DNA of 64,000 bases from Lacibacter sp. H375. Lineage in GTDB: Bacteria; Bacteroidota; Bacteroidia; Chitinophagales; Chitinophagaceae. The notes under the pieces were generated by a model. That model was not told the DNA's origin. It worked only from the letters and a program-made list of their open reading frames with translations, and did no database searches. Location of the stretch: NCBI RefSeq assembly GCF_037892425.1, contig NZ_JBBKTT010000001.1:4712001-4776000 (forward strand), read 5' to 3'. Below, piece by piece: positions 8,894-17,390 of the stretch. The position numbers were made by a program, and so were the translations under genes. Each line of letters opens with the position of its first letter. Position 1 is the first letter of the stretch.

Positions 8894-11272
8894 TTACTCC
8901 CTCATCATTTCCTGCAATACCGTCATGATCTCTTCTACATTGGGTTTACTGAAGTAATCACCGTCGCTACCGTAGCCCGGACGATGTGCCTTACCGGTGA
9001 TGGTACGTGGAGCTACATCAAGATATTTATAACCGCCTTGTTCTTCCATTACTTTATTGAACATATAAGCTGCTGCACCTCCGGGTACATCTTCATCAAT
9101 GAAAGCGATGCGATTTGTTTTCTTTAATGATTCAAGAATAACATGACTTACATCAAAAGGCAGGAGTGTTTGCACATCAATAATTTCACAACTGATACCA
9201 AAACGTTCCAGCTGTTGTGCTGCATCATCAATAATGCGGAGAATGGAACCGTATGATACAATTGTAATATCTGTTCCTTGTCTCACCACTTCCGGTACAC
9301 CCATCGGCACAGTGAATGACGAAAGATTAGAAGGCATTTTTTCTTTTAATCGATAACCATTCAAACATTCGATCACTAAACCCGGTTCATTACTTTGCAA
9401 CAATGTATTGTACATACCCGCCGCCTGCACCATGTTGCGTGGCACACATACATACATTCCACGAAGGCTGTTAATGATCATACCCATTGGTGAACCGCTG
9501 TGCCAGATGCCTTCCAAACGATGACCTCTTGAACGAACGATCAACGGTGCACTTTGCCTGCCTGCCGTGCGGTATTGTAAGGTTGCCACATCATCAGTGA
9601 GTGGTTGCAAGCCATATACTAAATAATCGAGGTATTGAATTTCTGCAATTGGACGAAGACCACGCATTGCCAGACCGATGCCTTGTCCCATGATGGTCAA
9701 CTCACGAATGCCTGTATCAAAAATGCGGTTCTCGCCATGTTTTGTTTGTAAGCCGGCAAAGCCCTGGTTCACATCACCAATAAAACCAAGATCCTCACCA
9801 AACGCAACTGCCTTTGGATTGATGGAAAATAATTGATCGAAATAGCGGTTTAGAATTTCATACCCATTCAATAAGGAAGCATCAGCCGCATATTCTGCTT
9901 TTACCTCAGCAACTTTCATGGCACTCGCTGCACCTTCATGATACAAATGCGAACTGAAGAGTATTTCGTTTTCCTTCTGCAACTTTTTATAAAGTTCATT
10001 TGCAACAGAAGGAACTCCTGCCATAGAAATTCCTTTATACAAGGCACTCATCACATCACGACGGTTAGGCTCACGAAGTTTTTTCAATTCACTGATCACC
10101 ATTTCAACTTCTTCTTTGTTGGAAGATAATGCAGCTGCCTGTTGCAATGCAGCAACCACTTCGGTAACCTGTTCTTTGATAGGCAATTCAAATTCCTTCC
10201 ACGCTTCATTCTTTTCGTTGCGAGCAAATTCCTTTGTCTCACGCTCAATGGCGCTTAGTTGATCTTCATCCGCCAAATTATTTTCAATGATCCACTCTTT
10301 GAATTTCTTAATACAATCCCACTCACGCTCCCATTGTAAACGATCAGTTGTTTTGTAACGTTCATGACTACCCGAAGTTGAATGACCTTGTGGTTGTGTT
10401 ACTTCTTCCACATGAAACAATGCAGGTGTATGTGTTGCACGTATCTTTTCTATACCTGCTTCAAACACTTCGCACATGCCGGCATAATCCCATGCCTTCA
10501 CTTTATAAATTTCAATACCTGTGGTACCATCTTTTTTCTGAAACCCTTTCAAGGCTTCCGAAATAGAACCTTTGGTTGTCTGGTATTTTTTAGGAACAGA
10601 AATGCCATAACCATCATCCCAGATAAACACTGCTAAAGGAATCTGTTGCACCGCAGCTGCATTGATGGTTTCCCAGAAATGTCCCTCGCTTGTTGATGCA
10701 TCGCCAATAGTAGCAAAGCAAACCTCATTGCCTTTATTTGAAAGTTGTGTGAACTGTTTCAACACATCTGAATGACGGAATAATTTTGATGCTAAGGCCA
10801 AACCAACCGAACGTGGCATTTGTGCTGCTGTCGGCGCCATGCCTGAAGTAAGATTTTTTCTGTTCACCAGGTCAACCACATGACCATTTGCATCTACAAA
10901 TTCAGATGCAAAGTGAGAATTCATCTGGCGACCTGCACTGTGTGGATCATGAGCAGTATCCGGATCAGCATAAAGCTGAGCGAAGAATTCTTTTAACGTT
11001 GCCACACCTGTAGCAAACGCAAAGGTTTGGTCACGGTAATAACCACTGTAAAAATCGCCCGGCTGGAAAAACTTGGCCATTGCAAGCTGCGGCACTTCCT
11101 TACCATCGCCAAAAATGCCAAACTTGGCCTTGCCTGTAAGCACTTCTTTACGGCCAAGAAGGCTGGCTTCACGACTGAGGCAGGCGATGCGGTAATCCTG
11201 TAACACTTCCCGCTGAAAATGCTCAAAAGAGAGCTGCTGGAGTTGCAAGGTTTCGTTAGTGGTTGATTCCAT
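8894..11272 (-). CDS. Fused 2-oxoacid dehydrogenase E1 alpha/beta
   Basis: The protein has 792 aa from the ATG at 11272, chosen because a TATTTTTG -7-like element lies just upstream at 11277-11284. The N-terminal half (~20-380) is an E1-alpha thiamine diphosphate domain with the GDASTSEGHFWETINAAAV Mg/TPP motif. The C-terminal half (~455-790) is E1-beta: a Transket_pyr domain (AFGEDLGFIGDVNQGFAGL, FDTGIRELTIMGQGIG) and a transketolase C-terminal domain. The enzyme would decarboxylate a 2-oxoacid, most likely branched-chain (2-oxoisovalerate), and transfer the acyl group to E2 lipoate. Alpha/beta fusions are common in Bacteroidota. No E2 or E3 gene is adjacent. A second E1-beta-like gene enters at the right edge of the window. 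Confidence 0.92.
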   Translation of the reverse strand: MESTTNETLQLQQLSFEHFQREVLQDYRIACLSREASLLGRKEVLTGKAKFGIFGDGKEVPQLAMAKFFQPGDFYSGYYRDQTFAFATGVATLKEFFAQLYADPDTAHDPHSAGRQMNSHFASEFVDANGHVVDLVNRKNLTSGMAPTAAQMPRSVGLALASKLFRHSDVLKQFTQLSNKGNEVCFATIGDASTSEGHFWETINAAAVQQIPLAVFIWDDGYGISVPKKYQTTKGSISEALKGFQKKDGTTGIEIYKVKAWDYAGMCEVFEAGIEKIRATHTPALFHVEEVTQPQGHSTSGSHERYKTTDRLQWEREWDCIKKFKEWIIENNLADEDQLSAIERETKEFARNEKNEAWKEFELPIKEQVTEVVAALQQAAALSSNKEEVEMVISELKKLREPNRRDVMSALYKGISMAGVPSVANELYKKLQKENEILFSSHLYHEGAASAMKVAEVKAEYAADASLLNGYEILNRYFDQLFSINPKAVAFGEDLGFIGDVNQGFAGLQTKHGENRIFDTGIRELTIMGQGIGLAMRGLRPIAEIQYLDYLVYGLQPLTDDVATLQYRTAGRQSAPLIVRSRGHRLEGIWHSGSPMGMIINSLRGMYVCVPRNMVQAAGMYNTLLQSNEPGLVIECLNGYRLKEKMPSNLSSFTVPMGVPEVVRQGTDITIVSYGSILRIIDDAAQQLERFGISCEIIDVQTLLPFDVSHVILESLKKTNRIAFIDEDVPGGAAAYMFNKVMEEQGGYKYLDVAPRTITGKAHRPGYGSDGDYFSKPNVEEIMTVLQEMMRE

Positions 11273-11276
11273 GCGG

Positions 11277-11284
11277 CAAAAATA
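11277..11284 (-). promoter_or_regulatory. -7-like promoter element TATTTTTG of the E1 gene
   Basis: On the minus strand the octamer matches the Bacteroidota -7 consensus TAnnTTTG exactly and ends 4 nt before the ATG at 11272. I see no clear -33 TTTG. The position implies a leaderless or nearly leaderless message. Confidence 0.4.
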
Positions 11285-11505
11285 AATGATTTGCTCCCAC
11301 GTTAACACTTGTAAGCCGATTTGGTGAAAACAACCCGTTTACTGTGAAAAACCGTGAGGAAGGTAAAATTCGGCCTCAATCTATGAAAATTCCGGGCCAA
11401 TTGCCACTAATAAAATTTTGTGAAAGGCAACCATACGGGGTTATGAACTGTCTGTACTAATACTTACTTTTACAACTCTAATAAAAGCATTTATGAAATG
11501 AACCC

Positions 11506-11548
11506 TAAAAATTATCGTGTTAATTATCCAGGACGATGATAATTTTTA
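11506..11548 (+). promoter_or_regulatory. Stem-loop in the leader of the DUF1573 pair
   Basis: TAAAAATTATC (11506-11516) pairs perfectly with GATAATTTTTA (11538-11548), an 11-bp AT-rich stem. No U-run follows, so it is not an intrinsic terminator. It lies 44 nt upstream of the ATG at 11592. The rest of the 319-bp gap (11273-11591) shows nothing else I can support. Confidence 0.4.
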
Positions 11549-11591
11549 AGGCGAATAACATCTGACCAATAAAAAATATAAAAATAAACTG

Positions 11592-12068
11592 ATGAAAAAA
11601 CATGTTATTACCATTTGTGCCGGTTTACTTTTGGGCTTTGCAGGCATAGCTCAAAACCACGATGGGCACAACCACAGCACTGCTACCCCCCCCGCCACTC
11701 CTGCTCCAAAACCAGAAACCATTAAACTTTCTGAAACAACATTTGATTTTGGAAAGATCCCACAAGGGAAACCTGTAACACACTTGTTTACAGTTGAAAA
11801 TATAGGTAAAGATTCATTGAAGATCGATAACGTACAAGCATCCTGCGGTTGTACCACTCCTGAGTGGAGTAAGGCAGCTGTTGCAGCTGGTGGCAAAACA
11901 ACCATTAAGGTTGGTTACAATGCTGCTGCTGAAGGTGTGTTCGATAAAACGATCACTATATATTATAATAACGGAGAAGTAAAAGTGATGAACATTAAAG
12001 GAACAGTTTGGAAAACCCCTGACCAATCGGCTCCAACAAACCAGGCATTAAATATCTTTAAACAATAA
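11592..12068 (+). CDS. DUF1573 exported protein
   Basis: The protein has 158 aa. A signal peptide (~1-21, ending GIAQ) is followed by a short His/Pro/Ala-rich linker (~22-45) and one DUF1573 Ig-like domain (~46-145). The domain shows the conserved FDFGKIPQGKPVTHLFTVEN start and the SCGCTTPEWSK cysteine pair. DUF1573 proteins are ASPM/SPD-2/Hydin-like folds abundant in Bacteroidota envelopes, and their function is unknown. A second, shorter DUF1573 gene follows after 18 nt, so the two form an operon ended by the terminator at 12492. Confidence 0.88.
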   Translation: MKKHVITICAGLLLGFAGIAQNHDGHNHSTATPPATPAPKPETIKLSETTFDFGKIPQGKPVTHLFTVENIGKDSLKIDNVQASCGCTTPEWSKAAVAAGGKTTIKVGYNAAAEGVFDKTITIYYNNGEVKVMNIKGTVWKTPDQSAPTNQALNIFKQ

Positions 12069-12086
12069 AAATAAAATCAGTATACG

Positions 12087-12467
12087 ATGAAACAGTTCAT
12101 GATCGCCTTTGTAGCACTATTTGTTTTCACTGCCTTGAATGCACAATCAAAAAAACCAGCTGACCTCGTTAAGTTTACAAGTGAAACTGTTGACCTTGGT
12201 AAAGCCAAATTAAACAGTCCGGTTACAGCAACATTTACATTCACCAATAACAGTAAAGAAGATGTGGTGATCGAAACTGTAACTCCAGGTTGCGGTTGCA
12301 CTAAATCTGATTACACAAAAGAACCCATTAAACCGGGTAAAAGTGGTACTATCACTGCTACGTATAATGCGGCAACGCCAGGCAAATTCTCAAAGCAAGT
12401 AAGAGTAAAATTGCTGGGGGTTGATCAGGAGCAGGTTCTTACCATTTTAGGTAATGTTGAACAATAA
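12087..12467 (+). CDS. DUF1573 exported protein (paralogue)
   Basis: The protein has 126 aa: a signal peptide (MKQFMIAFVALFVFTALNAQ) and a single DUF1573 domain (VKFTSETVDLGKAKLNSPVT, then PGCGCTKSDYTKEPIKPG with the CxC pair). It is a tandem paralogue of the gene 18 nt upstream but lacks the His/Pro linker. It is probably periplasmic or surface-located. Function is unknown. A strong terminator follows within 25 nt. Confidence 0.88.
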   Translation: MKQFMIAFVALFVFTALNAQSKKPADLVKFTSETVDLGKAKLNSPVTATFTFTNNSKEDVVIETVTPGCGCTKSDYTKEPIKPGKSGTITATYNAATPGKFSKQVRVKLLGVDQEQVLTILGNVEQ

Positions 12468-12491
12468 ATAAACCATCTCCATTTATAACGA

Positions 12492-12519
12492 GCCTCCGGA
12501 TTTTTCGGAGGCTTTTTTG
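12492..12519 (+). terminator. Rho-independent terminator after the DUF1573 pair
   Basis: GCCTCCG (12492-12498), a 7-nt loop and CGGAGGC (12506-12512) are followed by seven T residues. Confidence 0.9.
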
Positions 12520-12551
12520 TTTTCAATACTAATAATTGTAAGTACCAACCC

Positions 12552-12559
12552 TATCTTTG
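12552..12559 (+). promoter_or_regulatory. -7-like promoter element TATCTTTG of the aminotransferase gene
   Basis: This is an exact TAnnTTTG match that ends 5 nt before the ATG at 12565, the same geometry as at the E1 gene. No convincing -33 element is visible. Confidence 0.45.
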
Positions 12560-12564
12560 CCCGC

Positions 12565-13761
12565 ATGTTAGAAATCAGTAAACGTGGCGAACAAATGCCG
12601 CCCTCGCCTATCAGGAAATTAGTTCCTTTTGCAGAAGCTGCAAAGAAGAAAGGCATCAAAGTGTTCCATTTAAATATTGGCCAGCCCGATATTGAAACGC
12701 CCCCTGCTATTCTTGATGCTGTGCGTAATACCGATATTAAAGTGCTTGAATACAGCCACAGCGCCGGTAACGAAAGCTATCGCCGCAAACTGGTACAGTA
12801 TTATAAAAAAGTGGGTATTGATGTGAATTACGACCAGATCATGATCACCACAGGCGGTAGCGAAGCCATTATGTTTGGCTTTCTTACCTGTTTAAATCCC
12901 GGTGATGAAGTGATCGTACCTGAACCGTTTTATGCAAACTACAATGGATTTGCATGTGCAGCGGGAGTAAATGTTGTACCTATTACTTCAACAATAGAAA
13001 CAGGTTTTGCATTACCTCCTATAGAAGATTTTGAAAAAGTAATTACAGCAAAAACAAAGGGCATCATCATCTGCAGTCCGAATAATCCAACCGGCTATTT
13101 ATACAGCAAAGAAGAAATGTATAAGCTGAAAGACCTTTGTTTGAAATATAACCTCTACCTCTTCAGTGATGAAGCTTACCGTGAATTTTGTTATGATGGT
13201 GAATATGTAAGTGCCTTACATGTTGAAGGACTTGAACAGCACGTAGTGTTGATGGATACCATCAGTAAACGATACAGTGCTTGCGGAGCAAGACTTGGCG
13301 CATTGGTTACAAAGAATAAAGCGGTGTATGATGCTGCTATGAAATTTGCTCAGGCAAGGTTGAGCCCGCCCGGTTTGGCACAGATTATGGGTGAAGCTGC
13401 GATCGATCTGCCCGAAACTTATTTTGAAGCGCCAAAAGCTGAATACCTCTCCCGCAGAAATCTATTGGTGAAACGACTGAATGCGATGCCTGGTGTGGTT
13501 TGCCCCAACCCCGGCGGTGCGTTCTATGCTATGGCTAAATTGCCCATTGACGATAGTGATAAATTCTGTCAGTGGTTGCTTGAATCATTTTCTTACAATG
13601 GCCAAACTTTGATGCTGGCACCTGCAACAGGGTTTTATGGCACACCCGGACTTGGAAAACAGGAAGTGAGGCTGGCCTATGTGCTCAATCTTACGGCATT
13701 GGACCAAGCGATGGATTGCTTGGAAGAAGCCTTGAAAGTTTATCCCGGAAGAACGAATTAG
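12565..13761 (+). CDS. PLP-dependent class I/II aminotransferase
   Basis: The protein has 398 aa from the ATG at 12565; the earlier in-frame start at 12517 would fall inside the upstream terminator. It is a fold type I aminotransferase with NIGQPDIETP near the N-terminus, the cofactor ring-binding segment TTGGSEAI (~93-100), the substrate-contact motif SPNNPTGYLYS, the DEAYREF aspartate and the PLP lysine K235 in ISKRYSACGARLG. Aspartate/tyrosine/aromatic aminotransferases and 2-aminoadipate-type enzymes share this pattern, so the amino-acid donor cannot be assigned. It is cytoplasmic and probably monocistronic. Confidence 0.93.
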   Translation: MLEISKRGEQMPPSPIRKLVPFAEAAKKKGIKVFHLNIGQPDIETPPAILDAVRNTDIKVLEYSHSAGNESYRRKLVQYYKKVGIDVNYDQIMITTGGSEAIMFGFLTCLNPGDEVIVPEPFYANYNGFACAAGVNVVPITSTIETGFALPPIEDFEKVITAKTKGIIICSPNNPTGYLYSKEEMYKLKDLCLKYNLYLFSDEAYREFCYDGEYVSALHVEGLEQHVVLMDTISKRYSACGARLGALVTKNKAVYDAAMKFAQARLSPPGLAQIMGEAAIDLPETYFEAPKAEYLSRRNLLVKRLNAMPGVVCPNPGGAFYAMAKLPIDDSDKFCQWLLESFSYNGQTLMLAPATGFYGTPGLGKQEVRLAYVLNLTALDQAMDCLEEALKVYPGRTN

Positions 13762-13837
13762 AAATCACGTGAGTGATGAATGGTGAGTGGTGAGTAGTCA
13801 CAAACGCATACAACACCCTTCTATAAAGTTTATAACG

Positions 13838-13864
13838 AAAAAGTCCTCCAGTTGGAGGACTTTT
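13838..13864. terminator. Bidirectional terminator between the aminotransferase gene and tRNA-Met
   Basis: AAAAAGTCCTCC (13838-13849), loop AGTT and GGAGGACTTTT (13854-13864) form an 11-bp stem with T-runs on both strands. It can end the plus-strand aminotransferase message and the minus-strand tRNA transcript. Confidence 0.85.
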
Positions 13865-13871
13865 CTATTAG

Positions 13872-13945
13872 TACCGGAGAGCAGACTTGAACTGCCGACC
13901 TTCGGGTTATGAATCCGATGCTCTAACCAGCTGAGCTACCCCGGC
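13872..13945 (-). tRNA. tRNA-Met (anticodon CAT, elongator type)
   Basis: The 74 nt fold as a cloverleaf on the minus strand. The acceptor is GCCGGGG with CTCCGGT (two G-U pairs), the D-arm is GCTCAGCTGGTTAGAGC, the anticodon loop is TTCATAA, the T-loop is TTCAAGT and the discriminator base is A. CCA is not encoded. The last anticodon-stem pair (31-39) is an A-C mismatch. The first acceptor pair is G-U, not the unpaired C-A of initiator tRNA, hence elongator (or an Ile-CAU precursor, less likely). Confidence 0.92.
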
Positions 13946-14252
13946 TAATGGGCGGCAAAGATAAAGGTTTCCTGTTTTTGAGCCAACCAATTTCAAAAGC
14001 ATTTTTTGATTTAGCCTTGTGTTCTTAAAAAGGCTGTATAGATCTGAGAGAGCAGATAACTTTTGAGCGCTTTTAATACGGGGTAAGGTACCTTATGTGT
14101 GGAAGTATCCTGCGAGTACCTATAAGCTAATTTTTAAATTGCGGGGATTGGGCCGCTATTCAAAAAGTGGCAAAAATGCTCAAAAGTGGCAAAAAGCGGT
14201 AAAAACGGCCATTCGGTTTTTGTGCTTTAAGCAGGTTTTCTATTTTGTGTAC
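13946..14252. other. Intergenic stretch with a short A-rich tandem repeat
   Basis: No gene is visible. At ~14161-14195 a CAAAAGTGGCAAAAA unit occurs twice, about 19 nt apart, followed by a degenerate third copy. This directly precedes the 97-aa gene and may be part of its leader. Confidence 0.4.
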
Positions 14253-14546
14253 ATGGCAAAACAAATTGGAGTATTCCGGATAACAGGAACTATTGACCGT
14301 ATTTGCTTTTACTGCATGGACGGTGTGTATTATGCAAGGGAGAAGAGTTCACTATCCGCTGAACGGGTGAAACATGATCCTGCGTTTGCAGAGACGATGC
14401 GGCATGCTAATCAGATGGGGAATGCGTCGAAGATTGCTTCTGCCATTTACCGGCAGATTGTGCCGCAACATGAACGAAGCAGAGACAAATTCAGAGAGGT
14501 TGTGAGTATGGTGAAGCGGGAGTTGGCCGCAGATGAACACAAATGA
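14253..14546 (+). CDS. Conserved Bacteroidota protein of unknown function (97 aa)
   Basis: The start at 14253 (MAKQIGVFRITGTIDRICFY) is preferred over the longer frame from 14097, whose N-terminal part is Lys/Phe-rich and lacks family character. The MAKQxGxxxxxGTIxxxxFY opening, a basic REKSSLSAERVKHDPAFAET segment and a helical C-terminal half match a family found in many copies across Bacteroidota genomes. The family has no known function. There is no signal peptide or membrane segment. It stands alone on the plus strand next to accessory genes. Confidence 0.75.
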   Translation: MAKQIGVFRITGTIDRICFYCMDGVYYAREKSSLSAERVKHDPAFAETMRHANQMGNASKIASAIYRQIVPQHERSRDKFREVVSMVKRELAADEHK

Positions 14547-14647
14547 ACGCAGATTATTAAAAGTTATGAATTACAAGAATAAATACGAATGAATTATATG
14601 CTATTCCTGCAATGATTTTTTTACGTTTAGATGGGAATGCAGAAGCT

Positions 14648-14974
14648 CTATTTTTTTGCAGTGTTTTTCTTCTTCCCGTTGTGAGGTTTGTTTTTTATGT
14701 GTTTTTGCTGCAGGTATAGCTGGTTCACTGCATCAATAAAAAGTAAACTGTGTTCATAAAAGAAAATGCGGTTGTGCCTGTCAATGCCTTTATCCACTTC
14801 CTCCATCTGATCACTTGAGAGTATACCAACAGTAAGTAACCATAGTTCATTCTTAATACCCTCGGCAGAATAGAAGCGAATGAAATCGTTGACAATTTTC
14901 CAGAGTTGTTTTTTTGTTGGATTTTCAGTGAGCAGTTGTTTGTAATCCCGATGGATTTCAGGAAGTGTACTCAT
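14648..14974 (-). CDS. Hypothetical protein (108 aa)
   Basis: I do not recognise this family. The start at 14974 (MSTLPEIHRDYKQ) is more likely than 14995, which adds only a Tyr/Asn/Lys-rich tail. The protein looks wholly helical and cytoplasmic, with a Lys-rich C-terminus (HNGKKKNTAKK). It lies 84 nt downstream of the HEPN gene on the same strand, so it may be its co-transcribed partner. Small helical proteins beside HEPN genes can be antitoxin-like, but nothing in this sequence proves that. Confidence 0.65.
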   Translation of the reverse strand: MSTLPEIHRDYKQLLTENPTKKQLWKIVNDFIRFYSAEGIKNELWLLTVGILSSDQMEEVDKGIDRHNRIFFYEHSLLFIDAVNQLYLQQKHIKNKPHNGKKKNTAKK

Positions 14975-15058
14975 GTAATAATTTTTTTGTAACAATGTTG
15001 ATTATAACCGGCGGGAAGAACAGGCGGCGGAAAAGTTTCTTTCAGGTTTGACTAAATA

Positions 15059-15883
15059 CTACTCTAATAATTCTACGATACCCTTCACTTTAGGCAGCAG
15101 GTAAAGCAAGTCGGCTTCTGTTGCTTTGTAGTCGGCTTTATAGCGTGCATCGATGTATGCTTTTTGCAACAGGCTGAAGAAATATTTTTGTTGTTCGGTT
15201 GTACGTGGGAGCCTATCTCTTATTTGATACGATACCAGTTCTGCCAAGCGTAAGAGCCGGTCGATGCTATGTGTATTGGCGTGGTATCCTGTATTTACTT
15301 TCACCAATGTAATGAGGGTTTGCTCCGCACATTGGTGCAACATAAATGCAGCCATGCTGTATTGCTTACGTGCTACAAACAATTCTGCACCTACCAAAAA
15401 TTCCTTCGCCCTGTTTTTACCAGCTATCTGGTTCTTTTCGATTTCTACTTCATCAACAGGTTTAACGACGATTGGAACTGATGCTTCTGTGATGACGCCA
15501 TTGTTGTGCCACCTAACGGCTTTTTGCCATACCTGCATAGCGAACGTATGGCCTTGCTTTAACCACTCGTGAAAACTATTGGTTGACAACACCCACACCG
15601 AACCTGTACCCAAATGGCGGCAGTTGGCTTCAATTTTATCCTGCCAATCCTGTAAAGTTTTGTTTCCGAGATTGCTTATGAGAATGAGTAAAAAGAGGTC
15701 GCCAATGTGTTGTGAGGTAGGTGTGCTGTATTGAAAAATGCTTTCGCTTCTCCGACGGTGCCGGGATGCTCCGAGCAGAAAGATCATGTCGGGATTTGCT
15801 GATTGCAGAATCGCATTTACCCAATAGGTTTGTTGCAGTTCAATGGATTCTTTGCAGTGATGGTAGATGGTGAAGGCTGACAT
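15059..15883 (-). CDS. HEPN-domain protein with nucleotidyltransferase-like N-terminus
   Basis: The protein has 274 aa. The C-terminal half (~140-270) is a HEPN domain: AKEFLVGAELFVARKQYSMAAFMLHQCAEQTLI, then HSIDRLLRLAEL, and a late RYKADYKATEADL segment where the HEPN active-site region usually lies. I do not see a clean R-x4-6-H nuclease motif, so RNase activity is uncertain. The N-terminal part (~1-130) resembles the degenerate MNT-like module fused to HEPN domains in Bacteroidota (DLFLLILISN, then a VWVLSTNSFHEWLKQGHTFA segment). HEPN/MNT proteins often act in toxin-antitoxin or defence systems, and the CRISPR locus is 2.5 kb away. Role here is unproven. Confidence 0.75.
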   Translation of the reverse strand: MSAFTIYHHCKESIELQQTYWVNAILQSANPDMIFLLGASRHRRRSESIFQYSTPTSQHIGDLFLLILISNLGNKTLQDWQDKIEANCRHLGTGSVWVLSTNSFHEWLKQGHTFAMQVWQKAVRWHNNGVITEASVPIVVKPVDEVEIEKNQIAGKNRAKEFLVGAELFVARKQYSMAAFMLHQCAEQTLITLVKVNTGYHANTHSIDRLLRLAELVSYQIRDRLPRTTEQQKYFFSLLQKAYIDARYKADYKATEADLLYLLPKVKGIVELLE

Positions 15884-15936
15884 GGATGCTTTGTTTATTG
15901 AAGGTTAAGGGAATGTTGTGCCAGCACAACTATTCG

Positions 15937-16056
15937 TTCTTTTGTCTTGACACAAAAGAACCAAAAAGTCAAGCCGAAACATATTACCCCCATGTTTCGG
16001 CAACCGCCCTGATTAAACGTCATTGCTACTGTAGTTAAATGCAATTGTACGTACAC
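15937..16056. repeat. Left copy of ~100-bp direct repeat flanking the SWIM gene
   Basis: It contains the perfect hairpin GCCGAAACAT (15973-15982), loop ATTACCCCC, ATGTTTCGGC (15992-16001). A TTCTTTTGT/ACAAAAGAA stem-loop (15937-15960) lies before it and a diverged tail (CTACTGTA, TTGTACGTACAC) after. The same arrangement recurs in the same orientation at 17665-17769. Confidence 0.8.
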
Positions 16057-16094
16057 TATCACTTCATGTGTACTAGGTTGACTAATAATTGGCA

Positions 16095-17390
16095 TTACTT
16101 TTTTCTTCTTGTTATTTGTGTTTGATTTGATTTTTGCTGTTTGGGTTTTGGATGTTTGTTTTTTGCAATGACTAAAAGGCCTTGTTTGGTGAGTGGCGTG
16201 ATTACTTCTTTTTGAAAGGATTTGGATTGCTGTTTGAATACTGAAATAAAGGGACCTGCGTCGTGCATTTGGGAAACGAGTTGTGCCATGGCAAGTGTGG
16301 GCAATAGATAAAAACAATCTGTATCCGGACAATTGACAAAGAAGGGAAGAATACCCGCTTCTGAACGGAGTTGTTTATTTTGATGTGGGATGTGCATGGA
16401 CAAGCGCTGATGATCGGGATATTTTTTGACCTCAAACTTTGGATGTACTATTTCCGGTGAAACGGTGATAGGAATGGTTTCACGGAGGCGTGGTTTATCT
16501 TTGAGATATTTAAGCCAGTATAAATGCGAGTAATAAACCTGCGACTGAGAGCATAACAGTGGCCAGGATTGCTTCCACAGTTGAAACAGTTTATGATAAT
16601 GCTCCCAATGCCATACATGGCCATGCCACTCTATTTCTTTTTCCAGTTTCTCCACTTCTTTCAACATCTCTAAACAAAGCCTGTTGAGCAATTTCTGGTT
16701 ATCGGAAAAGTAATGTTCATTTTTTGCATCAACAGTTTCAGCAAACGAACGAAAACTCTTTGCTTTATGACCAGCCTTTACCGGTTCAGCCAAACAGGGC
16801 ATCAGAATGGGTGGTGTACGCCTGCTTGAAAAACTCAGAATGAGGTAGCAGACCAACTGATCTTTACCGGAATGAAGCTGTGGTTGTTGCAAAAGATCTT
16901 CTGTGACTGCAGGGCTGCTGTTAAGCCCGTATATTTTTTTGTGTGGTGGAAGTGTTACTATTTCCGGCCCAAGTTTATAATCATTAAATGCAAATGCTTT
17001 TTTGTTTGCCAGTGCAGTAGCTGCCCAACCACCGGGAGTGAATTGCTTAAAATAGGTATTGCTTTTAAAAATGGCAACATCTCTGAGTGCCCGGTAACTG
17101 TGGAGGCATAAGGTTTCGACAGGCTGGTTACAGGAGCAGCTTACGGCAAGCTTATCCGGCTCTACTTCTATTCGTAACAGATACTGCTGATCCTGGAAAC
17201 TGTTGATAAGGGTTAGTTGTTTGCCCCGAAATGATTTAAACTGCAAATGCGGACTGTACCATGTTGTTTTGCGGAGCAGTTTTGCATCAAGCTGGGCTTC
17301 GAGTTCTCCCATTTCGATGCTGTAATCGTTACAGGATAAATGAATGGTAAAGGGTTGCAATGCATTGCGAGTGTTTGGTTGCTGTTGCAT
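16095..17390 (-). CDS. SWIM zinc-finger domain protein
   Basis: The protein has 431 aa from the ATG at 17390; a TTG at 17417 is the alternative. A SWIM zinc finger near residues 75-95 shows CSCNQPVETLCLH (C-x-C-x8-C-x-H). Such fingers bind DNA or protein and often precede SNF2-type helicase domains in Bacteroidota. Here no helicase motif follows; the rest (~100-410) is Trp/His-rich and mostly helical, and the C-terminus is strongly basic (KPKQQKSNQTQITRRKK). It may be a stand-alone SWIM protein or the remnant of a longer helicase. Direct repeats with a conserved hairpin flank the gene, suggesting it moved or recombined as a unit. It is transcribed toward the HEPN gene. Confidence 0.7.
   Translation of the reverse strand: MQQQPNTRNALQPFTIHLSCNDYSIEMGELEAQLDAKLLRKTTWYSPHLQFKSFRGKQLTLINSFQDQQYLLRIEVEPDKLAVSCSCNQPVETLCLHSYRALRDVAIFKSNTYFKQFTPGGWAATALANKKAFAFNDYKLGPEIVTLPPHKKIYGLNSSPAVTEDLLQQPQLHSGKDQLVCYLILSFSSRRTPPILMPCLAEPVKAGHKAKSFRSFAETVDAKNEHYFSDNQKLLNRLCLEMLKEVEKLEKEIEWHGHVWHWEHYHKLFQLWKQSWPLLCSQSQVYYSHLYWLKYLKDKPRLRETIPITVSPEIVHPKFEVKKYPDHQRLSMHIPHQNKQLRSEAGILPFFVNCPDTDCFYLLPTLAMAQLVSQMHDAGPFISVFKQQSKSFQKEVITPLTKQGLLVIAKNKHPKPKQQKSNQTQITRRKK

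Noticed and set aside
14097-14252. N-terminal extension of the 97-aa protein
   Set aside because: The extension is Lys/Phe-rich, overlaps a DNA repeat and lacks the family start MAKQ, so the start at 14253 was used.
15895-16332. 145-aa minus-strand frame
   Set aside because: It overlaps the SWIM gene in another frame and passes through the hairpin repeat; no homology or start signal is evident.
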